Notes under the pieces: generated by a model
Told to the model about the DNA's origin: nothing
Database searches by the model: none
The model's input: only the letters and a program-made list of their open reading frames with translations
Made by a program: the position numbers and the translations under genes
Assembly (NCBI GenBank): GCA_002340305.1
Contig: DDLU01000297.1
Span: 1 to 21,449, forward strand
DNA length: 21,449 nt
Reading direction: 5' to 3'
Source: Desulfovibrio sp. UBA2564
Lineage (GTDB): Bacteria > Desulfobacterota > Desulfovibrionia > Desulfovibrionales > Desulfovibrionaceae
Part shown: positions 15,676-21,411 of the stretch, piece after piece
How positions within the stretch are numbered: the stretch's first letter is position 1
Layout: every line of letters begins with the position of its first letter

Positions 15676-15802
15676 TCAGACGACTGACTAGGCACCATCT
15701 GCGGCGTTGGTGCGAAAAAGACTGAAACATACGCATGTTTGGATACGCTGCGGTCCAGTCTTTTTTCTGTGCCTTGCATCCGGCACTTTCTCAGCCGTCT
15801 TA
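15676..15802. repeat. Palindromic intergenic repeat, copy B (diverged, 127 bp)
   Basis: Same 127-bp length and internal spacing as copy C, with ATCTGCG 21 bases from the left edge and GCATC 26 bases from the right edge in both. The 81-base cores match at about 52 positions by hand, without gaps. The outer arms pair as AGACGACTGA (15678-15687)/TCAGCCGTCT (15791-15800), one mismatch. The central stem is AAAAAGACTG (15715-15724)/CAGTCTTTTT (15756-15765), different in sequence from copy C but still self-complementary. It lies in the leader of the methyltransferase gene, and its stem plus T-run looks like an attenuator on the + strand. Confidence 0.75.
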
Positions 15803-15829
15803 GGCTTTATTGAAAGGGAGTACTTTTCA

Positions 15830-16501
15830 TTGAAAGATTATGTTTCCGGTGAACGGGAATTAATAGAGGTTGAAACCGCAGGAAGGGTCTGGAAGATTGA
15901 GCGTACCGCTGATCTGGAGACTCTCTGGGATGAAATCGGTGAAGACGAATTTGGTGAAGACGAACGGCTTCCCTATTGGGCTGAACTTTGGCCTGCAAGT
16001 GTTCTGCTCGGGGAATGGCTTTACCGCAATTCCGGGCTGATCAAAGGCCGCAAGTGTCTTGATCTGGGCTGCGGTCTGGGGCTTACTGCCGTCATCGGGC
16101 AGTCCCTTGGTGCCGATGTTGTTGCTTTTGATTACGAATTGCCGCCTCTTTATTTTGCCAAAGACAACGCCCTGTCCAATGATACGGCGCAGCCGCTCTG
16201 GTTGCAGATGGACTGGCGTGAACCTTCCCTTGCTGAACATTCATTTGATTTTATCTGGGGCGGGGATATTCTCTACGAAAAAAGATTTTTTGCTCCGCTG
16301 GAAAAGCTTTTCCGGCAGGTGTTAAAGCCGGGCGGTACCATCTGGATGGCTGAGCCCAGACGCGATGTTTCGGTCCCTGTCTGGGATAAGCTTGAATCTC
16401 TCGGTTGGAAAACATCACTGCTTTTGACTGAAAAAGCTGCCTGCTGCAATGCGGAAATGACCGTTAATATCCGGGAAGTTGTTCCCGGTAAATCCATATG
16501 A
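15830..16501 (+). CDS. Class I SAM-dependent methyltransferase (METTL/NNMT-like, family 16)
   Basis: 224 residues from TTG 15830. The SAM-binding motif I is CLDLGCGLGLTAVIG, followed by the acidic motif II in VVAFDYELPP. The post-motif FDFIWGGDILYE and LKPGGTIWMAEPR complete the Rossmann core. The preceding PYWAELWPASVLLGEWLYR is typical of the Methyltransf_16 group, which methylates protein lysines (for example the ETF beta-subunit) or small molecules; the substrate here is unknown. The start is chosen because AGGGAG (15815-15820) lies nine bases before TTG 15830. The longer frame from GTG 15707 would translate repeat B into ~41 residues unrelated to the family. nikR follows after 18 bp. Confidence 0.8.
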   Translation: MKDYVSGERELIEVETAGRVWKIERTADLETLWDEIGEDEFGEDERLPYWAELWPASVLLGEWLYRNSGLIKGRKCLDLGCGLGLTAVIGQSLGADVVAFDYELPPLYFAKDNALSNDTAQPLWLQMDWREPSLAEHSFDFIWGGDILYEKRFFAPLEKLFRQVLKPGGTIWMAEPRRDVSVPVWDKLESLGWKTSLLLTEKAACCNAEMTVNIREVVPGKSI

Positions 16502-16519
16502 TTTTTACGGAGGTTTGAA

Positions 16520-16939
16520 ATGGGTAAAACTATACGTTTCGGGGTTTCCCTTGATTCCGATCTTCTTGAGAAATTTGACAAGCTTTGTGACGAGAAAAGT
16601 TACCAGACACGTTCTGAGGCTATCCGCGACCTGATCCGCAATATGCTGGTGGAAAAGGAGTGGGATGAAGCTGACGGACAGATGGCCGGGACCCTTTCCC
16701 TTGTTTACGACCATCATCAGAGCGGGCTTTCCCAGCGACTCACTGAGTTGCAGCACGACAGCCACGATCTGATTATGTCCACCCTGCACGTTCACCTCGA
16801 CCACGATAACTGCCTCGAAGTTATGGTTCTCAAGGGTGACGGCAAGCAGATCAAAGAACTGGCCCACCGCCTTATTTCCACTAAAGGTGTCAAGCACGGC
16901 AAACTCGGGCTGACTACTACCGGTGAGGAACTCGTTTAA
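16520..16939 (+). CDS. nikR: Nickel-responsive transcriptional regulator NikR
   Basis: 139 residues. An N-terminal ribbon-helix-helix DNA-binding domain ([20 protein letters not shown]) is followed by the ACT-like nickel-binding domain. The four square-planar Ni(II) ligands are all present with exact E. coli spacing: H79, H90, H92 and C98 ([10 protein letters not shown]). NikR represses nickel uptake genes when nickel is replete; sulfate reducers need nickel for hydrogenases and CO dehydrogenase. No nickel transporter is adjacent, and no GTATGA/TCATAC operator was noticed in the window. A GGAGG site precedes the ATG. The stop TAA directly abuts the folE2 start. Confidence 0.95.
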
Positions 16940-17710
16940 ATGGAAGACGTACAGAACAGTCCCGCTAAAGTCGCCATGTCCATTGACCGGGTCGGCGTGC
17001 GGGATCTGACCCTCCCCCTTGTGGTGCGTGACCGGGAATCCGGCAGCCAGTCCACCATGGCAAAAGTTGCTTTGTCAGTAGATTTGCCCGCTCATTTCAA
17101 GGGCACTCACATGAGCCGTTTTGTTGAGGCTTTGGAAGATTGGTCGGAAGAGCTGGATTACCAGAGTTTTCATAACCTGCTCAGCGATATTTTGCGTCGT
17201 CTCGAAGCCGAGCGTGCCCACGCGGAGCTTAGCTTTCCTTACTGCCTGCAGAAGAAGTCTCCGGTGAGTGGCCGTAAGGGCATCATGAGTTATGAATGCA
17301 CTGTGGAAGGCGAAATGGTCGGTGATGATTTGGAGTTCACCCTCGGTGTAAAAGTTCCGGTTATGACAGTTTGCCCTTGTTCCAAGGCTATCAGTGATGA
17401 GGGGGCTCACAGCCAGAGGGCAGTGGTGCATATCAAAACTAAGTCCAAGGGATTCATCTGGATCGAGGATCTGGTGGAGATTGCGGAAGCCTCAGGCTCC
17501 TGTGAAGTTTTCTCCCTGCTTAAGCGTGAAGATGAAAAGCACGTTACTGAGAGAAGTTTTGCAAATCCCACTTTTGTTGAAGATGTGGTTCGCAATGCTG
17601 CTATGGGCTTGGAAAAGCACCCGAAAATAAGTTGGTATCAGGTTGATGTGGAAAGTTTTGAATCAATCCATAATCATTGTGCCTTCGCAAGTATTGCCAA
17701 ACCAGAATAA
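16940..17710 (+). CDS. folE2: GTP cyclohydrolase IB (FolE2)
   Basis: 256 residues. Conserved FolE2 signatures are DRVGVRDLTLPLVV, VDLPAHFKGTHMSRFVEAL, TVCPCSKAIS (C145, C147) and GAHSQRAVVHI (H157), the metal- and substrate-binding region. It converts GTP to 7,8-dihydroneopterin triphosphate, the first step of folate biosynthesis and queuosine precursor synthesis. Unlike FolE it does not depend strictly on zinc. The ATG follows the nikR stop with no gap (TAAATG), so translation is coupled. Pairing with NikR suggests a metal-linked logic, and the nearby gcv operon is a folate consumer. The last ~20 bases are partly duplicated 284 bp downstream, ahead of the second RNA unit. Confidence 0.96.
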   Translation: MEDVQNSPAKVAMSIDRVGVRDLTLPLVVRDRESGSQSTMAKVALSVDLPAHFKGTHMSRFVEALEDWSEELDYQSFHNLLSDILRRLEAERAHAELSFPYCLQKKSPVSGRKGIMSYECTVEGEMVGDDLEFTLGVKVPVMTVCPCSKAISDEGAHSQRAVVHIKTKSKGFIWIEDLVEIAEASGSCEVFSLLKREDEKHVTERSFANPTFVEDVVRNAAMGLEKHPKISWYQVDVESFESIHNHCAFASIAKPE

Positions 17711-17721
17711 GTACTTACTTT
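17694..17721 (+). promoter_or_regulatory. Candidate promoter of RNA unit 1, inside the 3' end of folE2
   Basis: TTGCCA (17694-17699), a 16-bp spacer and TACTTT (17716-17721). The same TTGCCA-N16-TACTGT arrangement (17978-18005) precedes RNA unit 2. Both place the predicted start about 7 bases downstream, at the first base of near-identity between units. The -10 hexamers are weak, so support is mainly the parallel between copies. Confidence 0.4.
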
Positions 17722-17727
17722 GTATAT

Positions 17728-17859
17728 AAGGAGGCAGAGGGGAATCTTCCCCATCTGATCTCCGCCGACAGCCGCAGTTGCTTACCGAATGGATAGAGCG
17801 ATTGCGGCGACACTTTGAATAAGCAAGACTCCCGTCAGAATAAATGGTGGGAGTTTTTT
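17728..17859 (+). ncRNA. Tandem structured small RNA, unit 1
   Basis: The 85-nt body (17728-17812) matches unit 2 (18013-18097) at 83 of 85 positions. Hairpin 1 is GGAG/CTCC, CAGA/TCTG and GGGGAA/TTCCCC (17730-17763). Hairpin 2 is an 11-12 bp helix CCGCAGTTGCT (17772-17782)/AGCGATTGCGG (17797-17807) with a 14-nt loop holding AATGGATAG. CGCCG (17763-17767) could also pair with CGGCG (17805-17809), an alternative fold. A terminator follows. No coding potential explains the conservation. It starts about 18 bases after the folE2 stop, and no + strand gene follows, so a trans-acting small RNA is more likely than a riboswitch. The family is not recognised. Confidence 0.7.
17828..17859 (+). terminator. 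Terminator of RNA unit 1
   Basis: ACTCCCGTC (17828-17836) pairs with GGTGGGAGT (17846-17854), nine pairs including two G-U, followed by TTTTTT. The stem core ACTCCC/GGGAGT is shared with the unit 2 terminator, while the rest of the hairpin differs. Confidence 0.85.
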
Positions 17860-18012
17860 ATAGATAAATTCGGAATACGAAATTTGTATCTACCCTAAAT
17901 TAAATGCTAAAGTTTTTGATAGTGGCTTTTTTTTAAATGATTTCGTACCAAATCGTAATGAAATTGCTTTTAAGGTATTGCCAAAGTGAAATGAGTGCTT
18001 ACTGTTATAAGT

Positions 18013-18147
18013 AAGGAGGCAGAGGGGAATCTTCCCCACCTGAACTCCGCCGACAGCCGCAGTTGCTTACCGAATGGATAGAGCGATTGCGGCGACATTT
18101 TTAGGGTAATAAAAAACTCCCGCTGGAATTTCCGGCGGGAGTTTTTG
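18013..18147 (+). ncRNA. Tandem structured small RNA, unit 2
   Basis: Same structure as unit 1, 285 bp downstream. The two substitutions in the body both lie in hairpin 1 near the CAGA/TCTG helix and leave the main stems intact (CAG/CTG still pairs). Beyond the body, the promoter-side sequence GTATTGCCAAA (17975-17985) repeats the end of folE2 (17691-17701), so the duplicated block includes the presumed promoter. About 100 bp of AT-rich spacer separates the units. It is followed by its own terminator, then the convergent rhodanese gene. Confidence 0.7.
18115..18147. terminator. Terminator of RNA unit 2, probably bidirectional
   Basis: AACTCCCGCTGGA (18115-18127) pairs with TCCGGCGGGAGTT (18131-18143), 13 pairs with one G-U, with TTTTT after it on the + strand and AAAAAA before it. 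It can also end the rhodanese transcript from the - strand. Confidence 0.92.
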
Positions 18148-18170
18148 TTGTGTGATCTAGCTCTTTGTTC

Positions 18171-18605
18171 TTAGTTTGATTCAACAGCGTAAGGCCAGCC
18201 GCCCTGTCCGTTGGTGAGGATGAACAGGCGGTATGAGGCGATCCCCTGTTTATTCATGTAGTTGATGCTTCTCTCTGCACCGCCTTTACCTCCGGGGCAG
18301 ACAATAACGATGGGCTTAGTGGATTTTTTCAGCTCAAATATTGCGGCGTTGAGTTTTTCTGTGTCAGCTACAGTCTTTGTCGGATAAGCGCAGGTTTGAA
18401 CTGAATTTTTAACATGGTGGGACTTGAACTGATCTGCGGGTTGAATGTCGATAATGGCAATGTCCGCCTTAGTATCTATTGCATTTTGTAAAGAGGCGGG
18501 GCTCATGTAGTTGTAGCTGTCTTTCATCGCAAAAGCGTTGCCTGCAAAGAAGATAACCAGAGCCGCCAGTGCGGTCATTGTCAGCAGTTTTTTACTTAAA
18601 GTCAT
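18171..18605 (-). CDS. Exported rhodanese-like domain protein
   Basis: 144 residues from ATG 18605, chosen because AGGAGGAG lies just upstream; the frame remains open 11 codons further but without a ribosome site. Residues 1-26 form a Sec signal peptide (KK, hydrophobic LLTMTALAALVIFFAGNAFA, cleavage after AFA), so the protein is periplasmic. The rest is one rhodanese fold: IAIIDIQPADQFKSHHVKNS is the conserved strand/loop. The active-site loop is IVIVCPGGKGGAERS with a cysteine, longer than the classical six-residue loop. The likely activity is sulfurtransferase or persulfide handling; the acceptor is unknown. It lies convergent to the tandem RNA units. Confidence 0.82.
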   Translation of the reverse strand: MTLSKKLLTMTALAALVIFFAGNAFAMKDSYNYMSPASLQNAIDTKADIAIIDIQPADQFKSHHVKNSVQTCAYPTKTVADTEKLNAAIFELKKSTKPIVIVCPGGKGGAERSINYMNKQGIASYRLFILTNGQGGWPYAVESN

Positions 18606-18734
18606 TTTGTTCTCCTCCTGATAGTGGTTTAGCCTCAATCCATAAACTCAGGCAGGAGGGTTCGTCGAATATATAAAGTTGATGTTTCAGCGGAGTAAGT
18701 ATCCCGTGTTTCTATAGAAAGCTGATTTAAAAAA

Positions 18735-19184
18735 TTATTCGTTTCCAATAAGTCTTCGTAATTCTTCAACACGTTTTCGATTAACCCCAAGATCGGAATA
18801 GCCAAGCCGGGAAGCAGAGCGGATATCAATCTTTCCGGAACTTTCATCGAAAATGCATTCTAGATCATCCACAAAGCGGATCCATTTGCTTTTGAACTCG
18901 GCGTGAAGGTAGGGGCCGTTGCGTGCTATTATTGTTCCGCCCATGGCTGTGATGCTGGTCTGGATTTTGGTCATGACCTGATCAGTTGTCCCACCGGCTT
19001 TGATGGGGGGGATGGAATGGCTGCCTATATTTCCCTGCGATGAAACGCAGTTTGGGCTGTCGGGGCAAAGGGACAGTTTGCCGCCGTTGATGCCAAGATT
19101 CTCCGGTGGCGATGAGAAATGTGCGGCAATGAACAGGCCTGCAACGCAACCAATGACAATGAAGATGCTTAGTTTGTAAATCAT
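18735..19184 (-). CDS. DUF1499 family protein with N-terminal membrane segment
   Basis: 149 residues. One N-terminal hydrophobic segment (YKLSIFIVIGCVAGLFIAA) suggests a signal anchor or uncleaved signal. The rest carries DUF1499 motifs: LCPDSPNCVSSQ, YLHAEFKSKWIRFVDDLECI and IRSASRLGYSDLGVNRKRVE. The family's function is unknown. The ribosome site before ATG 19184 is weak. It lies 129 bp upstream of the rhodanese gene on the same strand and 142 bp after the Rrf2 gene, with a hairpin between, so it may be its own unit. Confidence 0.85.
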   Translation of the reverse strand: MIYKLSIFIVIGCVAGLFIAAHFSSPPENLGINGGKLSLCPDSPNCVSSQGNIGSHSIPPIKAGGTTDQVMTKIQTSITAMGGTIIARNGPYLHAEFKSKWIRFVDDLECIFDESSGKIDIRSASRLGYSDLGVNRKRVEELRRLIGNE

Positions 19185-19266
19185 GGAATGGATAGTACTG
19201 CATTTTTAATAAAATAGGCAAGGATTTAAAAATGATTACATCTCCCACACCCGATTTTGGCAAATA

Positions 19267-19304
19267 AGAACCCCTGACTTATAAGCATAGATCAGGGGTT
19301 TTAG
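19267..19304. terminator. Hairpin terminator between the Rrf2 gene and the DUF1499 gene
   Basis: AACCCCTGA (19269-19277) pairs with TCAGGGGTT (19292-19300) around a 14-nt loop. TTTT follows on the + strand; on the - strand, where the Rrf2 transcript arrives, the following tract is TTCTTATTT. It probably ends the Rrf2 transcript. Confidence 0.65.
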
Positions 19305-19326
19305 GGGCACTTATAAAATGATGAAT

Positions 19327-19758
19327 TTAAAAAGGATTGGTCTTAATGCAAAAGGAACCTTCTTTTAAAAGGTCGGCGATGGATATTTCATCCAGTGCAG
19401 CATACATGGCCTTGCTGGCCTTTACCCAGACTTCGCGGGTAGGGCAGTTGTCGATGCGTCTGCAAAGTTCATCGTTCTCAAGACATTCAACTAATCCGGC
19501 TTCGCCTTCGAGACTTCTGACTACCGCACCGACGGTGATGTCTTCGGGAGACATTGCTAATGTGTGTCCTCCGCCGGGGCCGCGTTTACTGGCGATGAAT
19601 CCGGCTTTTTTAAGTTCCCGGATGAGTTTTTCAAGATATTTTGTAGACAGCCCCTGTCGGCTGGCAATGTCGCTGATACGCACCGGGCCTGATATACAGT
19701 GCATGGCGATATCCAGTATCATTCGGGTTCCGTATCTGCTTCGGGTTGTCAGTCTCAT
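19327..19758 (-). CDS. Rrf2-family transcriptional regulator with three conserved-type cysteines
   Basis: 143 residues. An N-terminal winged helix (MRLTTRSRYGTRMILDIAMH, then ISDIASRQGLSTKYLEKLIR) is typical of Rrf2/IscR, with the GPGGGHTLAMSPEDITVGAV wing. Cysteines C92, C99 and C105 (C-x6-C-x5-C) sit where IscR binds its [2Fe-2S] cluster (C92, C98, C104), so iron-sulfur or redox sensing is likely. It could be IscR-like, NsrR-like or a sulfur-metabolism regulator; no isc genes are adjacent. An AAGGAA site precedes the ATG. It is divergent from the FAD dehydrogenase, whose promoter region lies in the 246-bp gap. Confidence 0.88.
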   Translation of the reverse strand: MRLTTRSRYGTRMILDIAMHCISGPVRISDIASRQGLSTKYLEKLIRELKKAGFIASKRGPGGGHTLAMSPEDITVGAVVRSLEGEAGLVECLENDELCRRIDNCPTREVWVKASKAMYAALDEISIADLLKEGSFCIKTNPF

Positions 19759-19918
19759 GAAGTTTCCTTTTGGTTTACTAAATCATGTAGAAAAGTAATT
19801 GCTTCCGGTCAAGGGGGATTGCTCACGCACAACCGAATATCTGTTTATGAAGAACTTAATATCCTGTTAATGCGAAGTTTTTTCTGTGTTTGAAAAGAGA
19901 TAATTAAGTGTTGCGTTT

Positions 19919-19947
19919 TTGAACATCTCTGGGTAAAAGCGTATATT
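19919..19947 (+). promoter_or_regulatory. Sigma-70-type promoter of the FAD dehydrogenase gene
   Basis: TTGAAC (19919-19924), a 17-bp spacer and TATATT (19942-19947), matching 4/6 and 5/6 of the consensus hexamers. Transcription would start near 19954. This falls after an upstream in-frame ATG at 19951 and supports the start at 20005. Confidence 0.6.
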
Positions 19948-19952
19948 GGCAT

Positions 19953-19978
19953 GTCTGCGCGGATTGTGCAAAGCAGAC
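19953..19978 (+). promoter_or_regulatory. Inverted repeat at the predicted transcription start
   Basis: GTCTGC (19953-19958) and GCAGAC (19973-19978) are perfect inverted repeats 14 bases apart. Placed at +1, they could be a repressor operator, for example of the divergent Rrf2 regulator, or a 5' hairpin in the leader. Neither role is proven by sequence. Confidence 0.4.
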
Positions 19979-20004
19979 ACAAAAGACCAATACTGGAGTA
20001 TATT

Positions 20005-21411
20005 ATGAGCCCGAAAGAAAACGGGAAAAAAGAGTTTGATGTAATTATTGTCGGCGGCGGTCCTGCTGGACTTTTCGCAGCTTATTACCTTGGCGAGAAT
20101 ACTGACCTTGATGTTCTGGTCATCGAAAAGGGAAAAGCGTCCCTTAAAAGACACTGTCCCATAACCGGGGATCAGGAATGCATTAAATGCAAGCCTTGCA
20201 ACATCCTTTCCGGTGTTGGCGGGGCGGGGCTTTTTTCCGACGGCAAGCTCAACTACATCCACAAACTCGGTAAGACAGACCTTACCCAGTTTATGTCTGT
20301 TTCCGATGCCAAAAAACTTATCGACGAAACAGAAAAGATTTTCAACCGTTTCAACATGGACGGTCAGGTTTACCCGACTAACATGGATGAAGCCAAAAAC
20401 ATCCGCAAAGATGCCCTTAAAAACGGCATTGATCTGTTGCTTATCAAGCAGAAGCACCTCGGCAGTGACAACCTGCCCGGTCACATTGCAGGAATGGCTG
20501 ATTACTGCATGGAACGGGGGGTTACTTTCCGCACCGGTGAGCATGTAGAAGACATTCTTATCGAAAACGGTGAACTTGCAGGTGTAGTCACCAAAAAGAA
20601 CGAGTACAGGGCCAAGAATGTTATCCTTGCTCCGGGCCGTGTCGGTTCTGAGTGGATGGGTAATGTTGCCAAGAAGCACGATCTCGCAATCACCCAGCGT
20701 GGGATTGAGGTTGGTGTGCGTGTTGAAGTTCACGGTGATATCATGCGTGATCTCTGTTCCGTGATTTATGACCCCACCTTTTTTATCCGCACTAACACCT
20801 ATGATGATCAGGTTCGTACCTTCTGTACCAACCAGGGTGGCTTTGTTGCTCTTGAAAACTATCAGGATTTTGTCTGTGTAAACGGTCACGCATACATGGA
20901 TAAGAAGTCCGAGAACACAAACTTCGCCTTCCTGTCCAAGGTTGTGCTTGAAGAGCCTGTTACCGATAATCAGGCTTACGGTGAATCAATCGGTAAGCTC
21001 GCTACAATCATCGGCGGCGGCAAGCCCATTCTTCAGCGTTTCGGAGACCTCAAACGCGGTCGCCGTTCCACTTGGAACCGTGTACGCAACAGCTTTGTAG
21101 AGCCGACCATGAAGAACGTTACCTGCGGTGACATTGCTATGGCTTTACCCGAACGTATCGTGCGTAACCTTATTGAGGGCCTTGAAAAGCTTAATGACGT
21201 AGTTCCCGGTGTAGCCAACGAGGAAACCCTGCTCTACGCACCTGAAATCAAGTTTTTTTCCACTCAGGTGGAAACCAGCGATCAGCTTGAAACCGCTCTC
21301 GAAGGTCTTTTCGTGGCCGGTGACGGTCCCGGTGTGGCAGGAAACATTGTTTCCGCAGCAGCAACCGGTATTCTTCCCGCTAAAGAGATTGCCAGAAGAG
21401 CTAAGAAATAA
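20005..21411 (+). CDS. FAD-dependent dehydrogenase (COG2509 type) with a four-cysteine motif
   Basis: 468 residues from ATG 20005, chosen because GGAG lies six bases upstream and the promoter excludes the ATG at 19951. FDVIIVGGGPAGLFAAYYLG (11-30) is the FAD-binding Rossmann motif, with acidic E41 ending strand 2. Residues 51-65 hold C-x7-C-x2-C-x2-C (C51, C59, C62, C65), a possible iron-sulfur ligand set, followed by SGVGGAGLFSDGKLN. GLFVAGDGPGVAGNIVSAAA near the C-terminus is the second FAD contact. No NAD(P) site is obvious. The substrate is unknown; related proteins are annotated only as uncharacterised FAD-dependent dehydrogenases. A divergent Rrf2 regulator may control it. Confidence 0.85.
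   Translation: MSPKENGKKEFDVIIVGGGPAGLFAAYYLGENTDLDVLVIEKGKASLKRHCPITGDQECIKCKPCNILSGVGGAGLFSDGKLNYIHKLGKTDLTQFMSVSDAKKLIDETEKIFNRFNMDGQVYPTNMDEAKNIRKDALKNGIDLLLIKQKHLGSDNLPGHIAGMADYCMERGVTFRTGEHVEDILIENGELAGVVTKKNEYRAKNVILAPGRVGSEWMGNVAKKHDLAITQRGIEVGVRVEVHGDIMRDLCSVIYDPTFFIRTNTYDDQVRTFCTNQGGFVALENYQDFVCVNGHAYMDKKSENTNFAFLSKVVLEEPVTDNQAYGESIGKLATIIGGGKPILQRFGDLKRGRRSTWNRVRNSFVEPTMKNVTCGDIAMALPERIVRNLIEGLEKLNDVVPGVANEETLLYAPEIKFFSTQVETSDQLETALEGLFVAGDGPGVAGNIVSAAATGILPAKEIARRAKK

Noticed and set aside
17789..17820. Micro-ORFs MDRAIAAT... beginning in the loop of each tandem RNA
   Set aside because: Start at ATGGATAGA but lack a nearby ribosome site and diverge after eight codons. Conservation is better explained by the helix that includes these bases.
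17876..17947. Inverted repeat TACGAAAT / ATTTCGTA between the two RNA units
   Set aside because: An 8-bp match in AT-rich spacer, separated by 56 bases, is likely by chance.
17728..18147. Cobalamin, THF or preQ1 riboswitch identity for the tandem RNA units
   Set aside because: The conserved cores I know for these classes are absent, and no + strand gene lies downstream to regulate.
19867..20889. Long open frame (340 codons) on the - strand opposite the FAD dehydrogenase
   Set aside because: It lies antisense to a well-supported gene with FAD motifs, has no family signature, and arises from the codon usage of the true gene.
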